A stretch of 27,501 nucleotides of DNA from JBJKRF01 sp046704785 (GCA_046704785.1 JBJKRF010000137.1:1-27501); one strand, 5' to 3'; shown: positions 6,913 through 15,291, counted from the stretch's first letter. Translations and numbers: made by a program. Notes: generated by a model not told the origin, from the sequence alone.

Positions 6913-7173
6913 TTATCCTGTGCGGCGACGGCCTGACGCCTTAAGGGGAATGTCAGCGACCAAGCGCTGCGAACGCCCCTCATGCGCAATATCGATATGG
7001 ACGGCAGACGGGTCGATGTCAACATGGCGCGAGATCGTCTTGAGCAGATCGTCTTTCAAGGCTTCCAACACGGCGGGGGTCAAATCTGTGCGGTCATGAA
7101 TCAAGACAAGTTGCAAACGTTCCTTTGCACTTTTGGCGCTGGCCTTTCCGGTGAGACGCTCAAAAAAAGACAT
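6913..7173 (-). CDS. minE: Cell division topological specificity factor MinE
   Basis: An 86-residue protein of typical MinE length. MinE stimulates MinD ATPase and drives pole-to-pole oscillation of the MinCD division inhibitor. The N-terminal membrane/MinD-contact part is MSFFERLTGK; the MinD-interacting segment is AKERLQLVLIHDRTDLTPAV; the C-terminal topological domain contains HVDIDPSAVHIDI. The ATG at 7173 has GGGGAGGAAAT just upstream and begins two bases after the minD stop, so I prefer it to the in-frame start at 7212 inside minD. Confidence 0.93.
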   Translation of the reverse strand: MSFFERLTGKASAKSAKERLQLVLIHDRTDLTPAVLEALKDDLLKTISRHVDIDPSAVHIDIAHEGRSQRLVADIPLKASGRRRTG

Positions 7174-7175
7174 GG

Positions 7176-7970
7176 TTATTTCCTCCCCGCCAGCTTCGAC
7201 AAGCGACCCCAAAGGCCCTGCGCATCCAGGTCCATAAATGGAATCTGCTCTCCATTCAATCGGCGCGCAATATTACGAAAGGCCTGTCCGGCCTGACTCT
7301 TTCCATCCATCGCCAGGGGGACTCCTTTGTTCGAGGCCACAATCACATTCTCATCTTCAGGAACAATGCCCACCACGTTGATACGCAACAAGTCGTAAAT
7401 ATCATCAACGGAAAGCATATCTCCACGCTTCACCATCGTCGGGTTCAGCCGGTTGACGATCAAGGACGGCGCTGATTTCTCTTCCGCCTCCAACAGCCCA
7501 ATCACACGGTCTGCATCACGAACGGCGGACATTTCCGGGTTGGTCACGAGCAGCACATCGTCGGCAGGCGCCACCGCATTTCGAAAACCGCGTTCGATGC
7601 CCGCGGGGGAATCGATCAGCACCCAATCGATCTCAGTGCGAAGCTCGTCGCACAGGCGGATCATATCGCTCGGCGAGACCGCATTTTTGTCGCGCGTTTG
7701 CGCCGCGGGAATCAAGAACAGTTCCGGCAAGCGCTTATCGCGTATCATCGCCTGACGAATTTTGCAGCGGCCCTCAACAACATCCACGAGGTCATAAACG
7801 ATACGATTTTCCAGCCCCATGACCACATCGAGATTGCGCAGGCCGATGTCGCCATCGATGCACACGACCTTCTTTCCACCTGCGGCCAAAGCGACGGCAA
7901 GGTTGGCAACAGCGGTCGTCTTGCCAACGCCGCCCTTTCCCGATGTGATTGTCACAACTTTTGCAGTCAT
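7176..7970 (-). CDS. minD: Septum site-determining ATPase MinD
   Basis: A 264-residue ParA/MinD-type ATPase. The deviant Walker A motif is SGKGGVGKTTAVANLA at residues 10-25, followed by CIDGDIGLRNLDVVMGLENR, typical of MinD, and the Walker B region WVLIDSPAGIERGF. The last residues (GLWGRLSKLAGRK) form the amphipathic membrane-targeting helix. ATP-bound MinD recruits MinC to the membrane and is released by MinE. It lies 11 bp after minC and 2 bp before minE. Confidence 0.96.
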   Translation of the reverse strand: MTAKVVTITSGKGGVGKTTAVANLAVALAAGGKKVVCIDGDIGLRNLDVVMGLENRIVYDLVDVVEGRCKIRQAMIRDKRLPELFLIPAAQTRDKNAVSPSDMIRLCDELRTEIDWVLIDSPAGIERGFRNAVAPADDVLLVTNPEMSAVRDADRVIGLLEAEEKSAPSLIVNRLNPTMVKRGDMLSVDDIYDLLRINVVGIVPEDENVIVASNKGVPLAMDGKSQAGQAFRNIARRLNGEQIPFMDLDAQGLWGRLSKLAGRK

Positions 7971-7981
7971 CAGCTACTCCG

Positions 7982-8668
7982 TCAGTCTGGTGTCCACGGC
8001 TCAGCCTGGAGCCGACCTTCTTTAAGGCGAACCCTCTCAGGTTGTGGTTTGCCATTTCGATCCGGCGTGATGGCAATCTCTCCGGCAATGCGCAGTTGGG
8101 TAGGCGACATATCGAGAGCGCAAACGAACATCTCCGGGTTTCCCTGCGCCCCAGCGTGGACAACCCCGCGCAGGCGTCCCCAGACGATCACGCTGCCCCC
8201 GGCGATGACCTCTGCCCCCGGATTTACGTCGCCGACGACGATGACGTGCCCGGCGAATTCGACCCGCATCCCGGAGCGCAGGGTCTTACCCACCCATAGC
8301 GCGGTATCGTTATCGATACCTTTTGCGGCTGGAGGAGGCCCCTCTGGCAGACGCGCCTTATGGATGCGAGTTGCCAGCCCCAACATTTGAGCCGTATTCT
8401 CAGTGACTGGCGACTCAGACAACACCGCCCAAAGAGTAATATTGCGTTCGGAAAGCCGGTCGCGTAGCGCAGACAACTCAGCAACATGCAGGATGTGGCT
8501 GCCAACATCCAACACCAAACGCGCGCCCTGGAAGAAAGCCTCCTGTTTCTCGACGTGCTCGAACAAAGCGCGTTCCACCACAGGCCAGCCCGAGTCTCCC
8601 AGGGAGACCAGCAAGCCATCGCGTATGCCTTTGATCTGTACGAGAGGAGTGCCATCGGCCATGGACAT
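7982..8668 (-). CDS. minC: Septum site-determining inhibitor MinC
   Basis: About 228 residues. MinC blocks FtsZ ring assembly away from mid-cell. The N-terminal domain (LVQIKGIRDGLLVSL ... LDVGSHILHVAELSALRDRL) matches MinC_N. The C-terminal beta-helix is clear in GKTLRSGMRVEFAGHVIVVG, DVNPGAEVIAGGSVIVWGRL and RGVVHAGAQGNPEMFVCALD. The frame runs upstream to 8758, but that part is basic and overlaps promoter-like sequence, so I use the ATG at 8668 (weak site GGCTGGT); an ATG two codons later is an alternative. First of the minCDE-rodA set. Confidence 0.92.
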   Translation of the reverse strand: MSMADGTPLVQIKGIRDGLLVSLGDSGWPVVERALFEHVEKQEAFFQGARLVLDVGSHILHVAELSALRDRLSERNITLWAVLSESPVTENTAQMLGLATRIHKARLPEGPPPAAKGIDNDTALWVGKTLRSGMRVEFAGHVIVVGDVNPGAEVIAGGSVIVWGRLRGVVHAGAQGNPEMFVCALDMSPTQLRIAGEIAITPDRNGKPQPERVRLKEGRLQAEPWTPD

Positions 8669-8690
8669 ACCAGCCTGAAAATGTCGTTGA

Positions 8691-8696
8691 ATTATA
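8691..8696 (-). promoter_or_regulatory. TATAAT box close to minC
   Basis: A perfect TATAAT on the minus strand, 22 bp before the minC ATG. It has no convincing -35 partner 17 bp upstream. It is the nearest of three -10-like boxes in front of minC. Confidence 0.3.
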
Positions 8697-8795
8697 GCGG
8701 TTTTTCGGAATTTTTCGTGACGACGGTCGTTATGGTGTCGGCGTGAAATACCGCGCACATTAGACCTGTTTTACCACGCCGATTCCCAAAGAACC

Positions 8796-8804
8796 ATTAT
8801 AGCA
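8796..8804 (-). promoter_or_regulatory. Extended -10 promoter upstream of minC
   Basis: TGCTATAAT on the minus strand (8804-8796) is a perfect extended -10 element. No -35 match is needed or seen. It lies about 130 bp before minC. Confidence 0.5.
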
Positions 8805-8822
8805 TAGGGGTGCCTTCCGCCA

Positions 8823-8851
8823 TTTATACGGCAGGCACAGGAACATGACAA
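8823..8851 (-). promoter_or_regulatory. Sigma-70-type promoter for minCDE-rodA
   Basis: TTGTCA (8851-8846), a 17-bp spacer and TATAAA (8828-8823) give five of six matches at each box. It lies in the 286-bp gap between mrdA and minC, after the hairpin at 8874-8911. This suggests the min genes can be transcribed independently of mreBCD-mrdA. Confidence 0.65.
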
Positions 8852-8873
8852 ATTGGAAACAAATTCGCGGACA

Positions 8874-8911
8874 GATGTGCCACGCACTCATCAGCCTGTA
8901 CGTGGCACATC
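8874..8911. terminator. 11-bp-arm hairpin after mrdA
   Basis: GATGTGCCACG (8874-8884) and CGTGGCACATC (8901-8911) are perfect inverse copies with a 16-nt loop. It sits 44 bp past the mrdA stop. There is no T-run, so it is either a weak or factor-dependent terminator or an operator beside the min promoter. GATGTGCCAC recurs at 18662 in front of the CBS-ACT gene. Confidence 0.45.
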
Positions 8912-8954
8912 ATGGATAGATCTTCTACAACTCATCGTCCGCAGACAAACAATA

Positions 8955-11186
8955 TCAAGGCGATGTCGTCGTTTGGTTGGAGTCAATGGCCTTCAACTCG
9001 AAATAAGCATTCATAACATCATGAACGATAGGCGCAGCAACCGTGGCGCCCTCACCGCCATTGTAGGCAAACGCAACGATTGCAATTTCGGGATGGTCGA
9101 ACGGAGCGTAGGCAAGCGTCCAGGCGTGCGCCGGCCAATCGCCAAACTGACACAGGTTTCGGGCTTGCGCCACATTATCACAATATTCGGCAGTGCCGGT
9201 TTTTCCTGCCACGGCAATCGGCATATCTTTGAATATATTGTGAAGCGTGCCGGTCGGATCCGTAACTGCCAGACGCATCCCTTGTTGAACCGCCTGTAGA
9301 ACCCAGGGCTGCACGCTCTTCGTGCGGTTCAGATCCGTGCAGTAAGCGCCATCGCACTGAAAGTCCTCGATGAGATTTTGGGCGGTCATATCCCAGCGCT
9401 CATGAGGCTGGAACGGTGAGATTTGCCACGCGTTCGGCGGAGGAGATGTGTAGACGGTTTGGTCAGTTGTGGAAATCCACTCTGGGGAACCATTCTTGCC
9501 GGTCATCTCGTTATAGAGATTGCCGTCTGCATCTCGCCAGACCGGGATCACTTTTCCCGCATTGTCGGTCACTTCCCGAACCACGGTTGGCTGCATCTGC
9601 TTTCCATTGTTGGCAATCGTCGCCGCCGACAAGAGCACCTGTAACGGCGTCGCCAGAACGTAGCCCTGACCAACAGTGGCAATGTAAGTATCGCCCGTCG
9701 ACCAATTCTCGCCACGGTTGATACGCTTCCATTGAGGCGTCGGCACCAGTCCGGCAGCTTCACCCAGCAAGTCGATGCCGGTTTGTTGGTCGTAACCCAG
9801 CGCCCGCGCATATTGACGAATGCGTTCGATATCGAGGCCCGTTGGAATTTCAGTTTTATAGCCACCGCCCAGCTTGTAGAAACACACATCGCTGGAGTAC
9901 GCAATGCAGTGATAGAAATCCAGGTGACCGAATCCACCAGGATCCAGGACGCCGTTTCGGTCATAGATCCAATCGACGAACTGGCGCTGGAAACCGGGGT
10001 CGTGCGGCGAGAACGTTTCCGTCAACGTCAGGAAACCGGGTGTGTCGACCACCGTCGTCGGTTTCACGATGCCTTCATTCAAAACGCCAATGGCCGTCGC
10101 CAGCTTAAACACCGAGCCGGGCGGGAATTCGTCGGAGATGGCATGGTTTAGCAGCGGCCTGCGCGGGTCTTGTGCCAGTTGCTCATAATAATAAGAGGGG
10201 ATGAATCGAGCCATTCGATTATTTTCGTAGGATGGGTAAGAAGCCATGGAGAGGATCTCTCCCGTTTGGGGATTCATCGCGATCACAACTCCAGACGAAA
10301 TACGTACCTGTCCGAAATAGGAATTCCAATAATCGATCCAACTCGTCAGGGCCGCTTCGGTTGCCTGTTGAAAACGGGTATCAATCGTCAGTACCAGATT
10401 GTCGCCCGAAACCGGCGCGATGGGCGGCTCAAGATTCCCCAATTCCTGCCCGGCAACGTCCACTTCAACGACACGCTTGCCCGGTGTGCCCTGGAGCAAA
10501 TCCTGATAATAGGCTTCCACACCGGAATACCCTACCTTGTCGCGGTTGGGATCGAAACCGAGGGAAACGTATTGTTCTTCCAACGAGGCGGGAATCGGCC
10601 CCAGGAAGCCGATAATATCGGAGGTGAGTTCCCCCGTCGGGTAATCGCGGATAGGCTCGATCTGTATGCCGACGCCCGGCCAGTCCATGGCTTTCTCGCG
10701 CACCACTTCGGCCATCTGCTCGCTGACGTCACAGTCTATCGCTACCGGCGTATAGGGAGCAATCGAGTCTTGGAGATCCACCAGTTGCGTAATGCCAGGG
10801 CCCGAGACGCAGGCTGAAACCTTTTTGGCATCATCGACCGTCCCGTGATTAACAGGTACTCCCGTCAGCGCAGACAAGTCGCGATAAATCTGTTGAATGT
10901 TGGCCTCATCATCGGGCAAACTGGCCGGAGTCACTACAATGTTGTACGAGGCAACATTGCGCGCCAGGATGTAGTTATTGCGGTCGTAAATGATCCCGCG
11001 CGAAGGCGCAACACTGATTGTGCGTGTACGGTTTTCGTCGGCGCGCGCACGCCAGGAAGCAACCTGTAGAATTTGCAACTCGAAAAGCTTTGTCATCATC
11101 ACACCAAATCCGGCGATGATGACGAGGTAGAAAACCACAACTCGCCATATCTCAAACTGCGTACGAGGAGCTGTCGATGAACTCAT
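8955..11186 (-). CDS. mrdA: Penicillin-binding protein 2, elongation-specific transpeptidase
   Basis: A 743-residue class B PBP that cross-links peptidoglycan during elongation, working with RodA and the Mre proteins. One N-terminal membrane segment (VVVFYLVIIAGFGVMMTKLF) is followed by the PBP dimerisation domain (SRGIIYDRNNYILARN) and a transpeptidase domain. The active-site motifs are SVFK (Ser358), SSD in YSSDVCFYKLG (the SxD form usual for PBP2) and KTGTAE (Lys662). Cysteine pairs near the active site (DFQCDGAYC, NLCQF) are extra features. The ATG at 11186 overlaps the mreD stop by four bases (ATGA) and has GGAGG seven bases upstream, so the in-frame start at 11213 is rejected. Confidence 0.95.
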   Translation of the reverse strand: MSSSTAPRTQFEIWRVVVFYLVIIAGFGVMMTKLFELQILQVASWRARADENRTRTISVAPSRGIIYDRNNYILARNVASYNIVVTPASLPDDEANIQQIYRDLSALTGVPVNHGTVDDAKKVSACVSGPGITQLVDLQDSIAPYTPVAIDCDVSEQMAEVVREKAMDWPGVGIQIEPIRDYPTGELTSDIIGFLGPIPASLEEQYVSLGFDPNRDKVGYSGVEAYYQDLLQGTPGKRVVEVDVAGQELGNLEPPIAPVSGDNLVLTIDTRFQQATEAALTSWIDYWNSYFGQVRISSGVVIAMNPQTGEILSMASYPSYENNRMARFIPSYYYEQLAQDPRRPLLNHAISDEFPPGSVFKLATAIGVLNEGIVKPTTVVDTPGFLTLTETFSPHDPGFQRQFVDWIYDRNGVLDPGGFGHLDFYHCIAYSSDVCFYKLGGGYKTEIPTGLDIERIRQYARALGYDQQTGIDLLGEAAGLVPTPQWKRINRGENWSTGDTYIATVGQGYVLATPLQVLLSAATIANNGKQMQPTVVREVTDNAGKVIPVWRDADGNLYNEMTGKNGSPEWISTTDQTVYTSPPPNAWQISPFQPHERWDMTAQNLIEDFQCDGAYCTDLNRTKSVQPWVLQAVQQGMRLAVTDPTGTLHNIFKDMPIAVAGKTGTAEYCDNVAQARNLCQFGDWPAHAWTLAYAPFDHPEIAIVAFAYNGGEGATVAAPIVHDVMNAYFELKAIDSNQTTTSP

Positions 11187-11683
11187 GCGAATTCCTCCAT
11201 GGGGTATACCCACAAAGCTAAATCACGAATCAGGGAATAAACTGGTAAAACAACCAATAAATTCAAGAATAGGCTGGGCAATGTAATCAAAGCCAGTGCA
11301 TCACCAAACTGAATCGGAGAACCGTTTAATCGCAAAGCGAAAAAGGATAACAAATGGGTCAACAACGTCCCCAAAAACGTCACAGAAAACAGGGCCAGCA
11401 CTGGCGTCTGCCAGACCAGACTTTGCACAAAACGAGCCATTAAGGCCACCACCAGAAACCCAGCCAGAAAGTCGTAAGGCGGCAAACCGGAGACCAGGGC
11501 AACCATCAAGCCACCTAGCAGCGCCCAATGCAAAGCCGTTTCCACTTGATGTTGAAGCGACCACGAAACGATCACCAGCAACATCAGGTCAACTGAACCC
11601 GAAAGCAAAGTAATTCGGCTGACGATGGCAGTCTGTAGCACCAAGATAAGCGCCAAAAGCGGCACCGCAATCAGGTTTTTCAT
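11183..11683 (-). CDS. mreD: Rod shape-determining membrane protein MreD
   Basis: A 166-residue, very hydrophobic protein with about five membrane segments (for example LIAVPLLALILVLQTAIV at the N-terminus), matching MreD in size and make-up. The family is poorly conserved, so the call rests on topology plus position between mreC and the PBP2 gene. MreD is an inner-membrane part of the elongasome. It starts five bases after the mreC stop and ends in a four-base overlap with mrdA, so the three are probably co-translated. Confidence 0.88.
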   Translation of the reverse strand: MKNLIAVPLLALILVLQTAIVSRITLLSGSVDLMLLVIVSWSLQHQVETALHWALLGGLMVALVSGLPPYDFLAGFLVVALMARFVQSLVWQTPVLALFSVTFLGTLLTHLLSFFALRLNGSPIQFGDALALITLPSLFLNLLVVLPVYSLIRDLALWVYPMEEFA

Positions 11684-11688
11684 AGAGG

Positions 11689-12528
11689 CTAGGGGGTGGG
11701 AACCAGCGGTGCAATGTCCACAGGCCGGAACGAAGTAATGACCAATACAATTTTTAGCTGGGTAAAGTCTACCACAGGCTGGACTGTAGCCTGCTGGAAC
11801 AGGTCGCTATCCCGTTTACGTACGTCGAGCACCTGGCCGACGATCAAATCGGCCGGATAGCCGCCGCCCAAGCCCGAGGTTAACACCACATCACCTGGGG
11901 CGAGCGGGATGTCCTGGCTCGCCATATCCAATGAAAGATTGCCGGAGACCGTCCCCGTCAGGATGACCTCGCTCTTTGACTTTTCCAGTTGGACATTGAC
12001 CACCGAAGAGGGATCGGTAATCAATTGAACGCGCGCAGCAGTACTGATAACCGCATCGATGCGCCCGACCAACCCCTGGTCCGTCACCACCGGCATACCG
12101 CGTCGAATCCCATCGTTCGAACCGCGATCGATGATAACGTAGCGCAAGAACGGACTGGGGTCGCGTCCGATCACCGAGGCGGCCGTATATGAATTTTCGG
12201 GGTTTTCACGAGAGAAATTAACCAGCGCTGCCAGCGCTTGCGTTTCCGAAACTTGCTGTTGTAATTGGACAACCTGTGCCTGCAAACGGGCCACCTCGTT
12301 TTGCAGGTCGGCATTCTGCTGACGCAAGGTAACCACGTCGCGTGGCACAGTCAGAAAATCCTGGACGACCAGGAAACGGGTCGAAAACCAGGACTGGGTT
12401 GCTACCAGGAATGTATCAAAACGATTGGAAATAGCACCAAAATACCCGCCCAGTGCAAGCGCCATCACACCAGCGACCACCAAAAAAAGAATAGCGGTCT
12501 GCACAGAACGGGAAAAGAAATTTCGCAT
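11689..12528 (-). CDS. mreC: Rod shape-determining protein MreC
   Basis: A 279-residue bitopic protein: a short cytoplasmic tail, one membrane segment near residues 10-30 (TAILFLVVAGVMALALGGYF), a coiled coil around residues 65-95 (LRQQNADLQNEVARLQAQ), then the two-barrel extracytoplasmic domain with VIGRDPSPFLRYVIIDRGSN and GMPVVTDQGLVGRI. MreC links MreB filaments inside to PBP2 outside and activates the PBP2-RodA pair. It follows mreB after 83 bp. Confidence 0.94.
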   Translation of the reverse strand: MRNFFSRSVQTAILFLVVAGVMALALGGYFGAISNRFDTFLVATQSWFSTRFLVVQDFLTVPRDVVTLRQQNADLQNEVARLQAQVVQLQQQVSETQALAALVNFSRENPENSYTAASVIGRDPSPFLRYVIIDRGSNDGIRRGMPVVTDQGLVGRIDAVISTAARVQLITDPSSVVNVQLEKSKSEVILTGTVSGNLSLDMASQDIPLAPGDVVLTSGLGGGYPADLIVGQVLDVRKRDSDLFQQATVQPVVDFTQLKIVLVITSFRPVDIAPLVPTP

Positions 12529-12611
12529 TTTAGAGTTCTACCACAACAGCAGCCAAAGCTGCAAGGTAGCTCATCAGCTTACACAGGAGTTTCTAAAGTA
12601 AGAAAATGTGC

Positions 12612-13679
12612 TCAAGAGTGGCGCGTACTGCCACGTTCCAGGCCAACCAGGTAATGCCGCATACTTTCGAATTCGCTGAGAACCACACCGGTGCCGCGCG
12701 CCACACACGTCAGCGGGTCTTCTGCCTGCCAGACGCGCAGATTCAACTCGTCGGCGAGCCGGTCGGCCAGCCCCTGCAAGAGGGCGCCGCCACCCGCCAG
12801 GCAAATCCCCGTATCCATCAAATCTGCCACGATCTCCGGCGGGACTTCGTCCAATGCATCGCGCACGGTGTCGATAATCACCTGTATCGAACCAGACAAG
12901 GCATCGCGAATTTCCACCGACGACACTTCCACCGACTCCGGCAACCCGTTGACCAGGTTACGCCCGCGAATCTCCATCGTTTTCTCCTGCGGCAATGGGT
13001 AGGCCGAGCCAATTTTCATTTTGACTTGTTCGGCCACCCCTTCACCAATCAGAAGGTTATATTTGTTGCGCACATACTGGACAATGTCTTGATCCATTTC
13101 GTCGCCGGCCACGCGCAGCGAACGGGAGATAACCACCCCCCCCATCGACATCACGGCGACCTCGGTCGTCCCGCCGCCGATATCGACCACCATCGAGCCG
13201 CGCACCTCGCTGACAGGTAAGCCCGCCCCCAAGGCTGCGGCAATCGGCTCCTCGACAAGATACGCTTCGCGCGCGCCGGCTGACATGGCCGCGTCATAGA
13301 CGGCGCGTTTTTCCACTTCGGTCACGCCGGCAGGAATCCCAATCACAACGCGCGGACGCGGCAAGGGCACCACGCTTTGTTCATGCACCTGGCCGATGAA
13401 GTAAGTCAACATAATTTGTGTTACGTCGAATTCGGAAATTACGCCATCACGAACAGGACGCACCGCAAGGATTGTGCCTGCTGTGCGCCCCATCATTTCT
13501 TTGGCCTTTTGTCCCACGGCCAATGGATCACGTGTCCGTTTATCGATAGTTACCCAGGAAGGTTCATTAATAACAATACCCTTGTTCTTAACGTAGACAA
13601 GAGTATTTGCTGTTCCCAGATCTATGCCGATATCAAGTGAAAAAAGTCCAAGCAGCCAGTTAAACGGGTTGAACGCCAA
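12612..13679 (-). CDS. mreB: Rod shape-determining actin homologue MreB
   Basis: About 355 residues, close to the usual 340-350. MreB filaments position the elongasome. The phosphate-1 loop is DIGIDLGTANTLVYV, phosphate-2 is VVDIGGGTTEVAVMSMGGVV, and the adenosine region is ICLAGGGALLQGLADRL. The frame opens at an ATG at 13745, but a TGTTATAAT promoter box lies just inside it. A TTG at 13679 has GAGGAG six bases upstream and begins AFNPFNWLLGLFSLDIGID, the normal MreB N-terminus, so I start there. First gene of mreBCD-mrdA. Confidence 0.95.
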   Translation of the reverse strand: MAFNPFNWLLGLFSLDIGIDLGTANTLVYVKNKGIVINEPSWVTIDKRTRDPLAVGQKAKEMMGRTAGTILAVRPVRDGVISEFDVTQIMLTYFIGQVHEQSVVPLPRPRVVIGIPAGVTEVEKRAVYDAAMSAGAREAYLVEEPIAAALGAGLPVSEVRGSMVVDIGGGTTEVAVMSMGGVVISRSLRVAGDEMDQDIVQYVRNKYNLLIGEGVAEQVKMKIGSAYPLPQEKTMEIRGRNLVNGLPESVEVSSVEIRDALSGSIQVIIDTVRDALDEVPPEIVADLMDTGICLAGGGALLQGLADRLADELNLRVWQAEDPLTCVARGTGVVLSEFESMRHYLVGLERGSTRHS

Positions 13680-13728
13680 GGTGTTCTCCTCGATGATGTG
13701 CGATAATTGCAATAAACCGCGTCGAAGT

Positions 13729-13737
13729 ATTATAACA
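13729..13737 (-). promoter_or_regulatory. Extended -10 promoter of mreBCD-mrdA
   Basis: TGTTATAAT on the minus strand (13737-13729) is a perfect extended -10 element about 50 bp before the TTG start of mreB. The -35 region is poor. It supports the TTG start over the upstream ATG. Confidence 0.6.
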
Positions 13738-13760
13738 TCTTTCACTAGCCCAAGGACGGT

Positions 13761-13773
13761 CCCGGATTCCGGG
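13761..13773. promoter_or_regulatory. Palindrome just upstream of the mreB promoter
   Basis: CCCGGATTCCGGG is a 6-1-6 palindrome, placed just upstream of where the mreB -35 box would be. It lies in the 265-bp divergent region shared with the DegV gene. It may be an operator. The rest of 13774-13944 shows no clear DegV promoter. Confidence 0.3.
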
Positions 13774-13944
13774 GGTCACGTTCCCGTGCAATTGAGCAGG
13801 CATGAGAGCGCCAACGGCAGACGGAACTCGAAAATCATATCCGGGTTTTTTAAGGCATAAGTGAGGCCTTCTTCCTGCCCTTTTCTCTAATTTCGCCAGC
13901 GGCAATCACACAAAAGGCTCTACACCCATTTTTGAGAGGAAACG

Positions 13945-14799
13945 ATGTCCAAAATTGCTTTTGTCACGGACAGCACAATGTGCATTCCAAAGGACTATTG
14001 TGAACGCTACAACATCACGGTTCTTCCACAAATTCTGATCTGGGGAGAGCAGACGTACGAGGATGGCGTTGATATTTCACCCGAAGCCTTCTATAACCAA
14101 TTGAAGGCGACCAAAGTGATGCCAACCACTTCACAGGTGTCGGCGCGCAATATGCACGAGGCTTTCACGCACCTCGTCGATGAAGGGTTTGAAGTATTGG
14201 GCGTTTTCATTTCGTCAAAGCTATCCGGAACGCTGCACTCGGCTCACCAGGCCCGCGATGAAATGGGCGTGCAGAAAGACAAGGTTGAGATTGTAGACAG
14301 TCTGTCGACCGCCATGGCAATGGGCTTCCAGGTTCTGAGCGGCGCGCGCGCCGCCGAACAAGGCGCCTCACTGAAAGAATGCAAAGCGCTGGTCGAGAAG
14401 TCGCGGCCTTACACCGGCGTTTATTTTGTGGTCGATACACTCGAGTTTTTACATCGCGGTGGCCGCATCGGAGGCGCGCAACGCCTGGTCGGGACGGCGC
14501 TCAACCTGAAGCCCCTCCTCGCCCTGCAAGATGGGAAAGTCGAAGCCATCGAGCGCATCCGAACCAAGACGAAAGCGCTCAACCGTATGATCGAAATCGT
14601 CGGTGAACAGTGCGAGGGGAAGATGCCGGTACGTGTGGCAACGCTACATGCGAATGCAGCCGAGGAAGCGCGGGAGACTCTGGAGCGCGTCAGCAAGCAC
14701 ACCAACGCTGCTGAAACGCTCTTCACCGAGGTCAGCCCGGTGGTCGGGAATCACACTGGGCCGGGGACAGTCGGTATTGCTTTCATGGCGGGAATGTAG
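13945..14799 (+). CDS. DegV-family fatty-acid-binding protein
   Basis: A 284-residue soluble protein. DegV (FakB-type) proteins hold a fatty acid; in some bacteria they present it to the FakA kinase, which is not seen here. The N-terminus KIAFVTDSTMCIPKDYCERY and the segment VMPTTSQVS carry the family's lipid-head-group contacts. SSKLSGTLHSAHQAR and DTLEFLHRGGRIGGAQRLVG are further DegV signatures. The ATG has AGAGGAAA four bases upstream. It stands alone, divergent from mreB and closed by a strong terminator. Confidence 0.92.
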   Translation: MSKIAFVTDSTMCIPKDYCERYNITVLPQILIWGEQTYEDGVDISPEAFYNQLKATKVMPTTSQVSARNMHEAFTHLVDEGFEVLGVFISSKLSGTLHSAHQARDEMGVQKDKVEIVDSLSTAMAMGFQVLSGARAAEQGASLKECKALVEKSRPYTGVYFVVDTLEFLHRGGRIGGAQRLVGTALNLKPLLALQDGKVEAIERIRTKTKALNRMIEIVGEQCEGKMPVRVATLHANAAEEARETLERVSKHTNAAETLFTEVSPVVGNHTGPGTVGIAFMAGM

Positions 14800-14820
14800 C
14801 CACATTATTCGAGGAGACAG

Positions 14821-14855
14821 AAGAGTAGATCGCCCATTGTGATCTACTCTTTTTT
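14821..14855 (+). terminator. Rho-independent terminator of the DegV gene
   Basis: AAGAGTAGATC (14821-14831) and GATCTACTCTT (14841-14851) form a perfect 11-bp stem with a 9-nt loop, continuing into a run of six T (14850-14855). Confidence 0.93.
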
Positions 14856-14897
14856 GTCACCTTTGCCCGTCAGGCGCATCAAAATAGGCAGACTGAT

Positions 14898-14957
14898 GTT
14901 TCTCCAGTTTGTTGGGAATTTCCACCGCACGAGAAACAAATTTGCAGACTGTTTCTC
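14898..14957 (+). promoter_or_regulatory. Repeated GTTTCTC/GAGAAAC sites and weak promoter before the DUF2892 gene
   Basis: GTTTCTC occurs at 14898 and 14951, each preceded by GCAGACTG with slightly different spacing, and the inverse GAGAAAC lies between them at 14931. GAGAAAC can pair with either copy. TTGCAG (14943-14948), a 17-bp spacer and TATTTT (14966-14971) is a weak promoter candidate. The layout suggests a repressor site for the small membrane protein. Confidence 0.35.
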
Positions 14958-14990
14958 AGACGACTATTTTTCACCTGATAGGAGGCTGTA

Positions 14991-15197
14991 ATGTCCATCA
15001 AACAGAACGAATCGACCCTCGACCGTATCGTCCGCGCCGTGGTTGGCGTGATTTTGCTCTACGCGGGGTTGGGCGGATTGCTTATTGGGGGCTGGGCTTT
15101 CGTGGTCGATATCATCGGCGCCGTGTTGCTGATCACCGCCGCAGTAGGGTTCTGTCCCCTTTACGCGCTGCTCGGATTCAGCACACACAAAGCATAA
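14991..15197 (+). CDS. Small inner-membrane protein, DUF2892 (YgaP-like)
   Basis: 68 residues. The N-terminal NESTLDRIVRAVVGVILLY, two membrane helices separated by a glycine turn (GGLLIGGW), and the ending TAAVGFCPLYALLGFST match DUF2892 (PF11127), found alone or as the membrane part of YgaP-type rhodanese proteins. The conserved cysteine in GFCPLY may take part in sulfur chemistry, but no rhodanese gene is nearby. The ribosome site is AGGAGG six bases before the ATG. Its exact role is unknown. Confidence 0.88.
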   Translation: MSIKQNESTLDRIVRAVVGVILLYAGLGGLLIGGWAFVVDIIGAVLLITAAVGFCPLYALLGFSTHKA

Positions 15198-15213
15198 TCA
15201 ACGCACACAGGAT

Positions 15214-15250
15214 ACACATAAGGCGGGTTCGGACCCGTCCTATGTGTTTA
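15214..15250 (+). terminator. Terminator of the DUF2892 gene
   Basis: Two 15-nt arms (15214-15228 and 15233-15247) pair as ACACATA/TATGTGT and CGGGT/ACCCG, with a small internal mismatch and a TCGG tetraloop. Only three T follow. It begins 16 bp past the stop codon. Confidence 0.65.
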
Positions 15251-15291
15251 AGGGGAAAATGCCGGGGAAGACAGAGGCGTCGAAAAGGGAT

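Noticed and set aside
13680..13745. MreB starting at the ATG at 13745
   Set aside because: The extension contains the extended -10 promoter and adds residues unlike MreB; TTG at 13679 has GAGGAG at the right distance.
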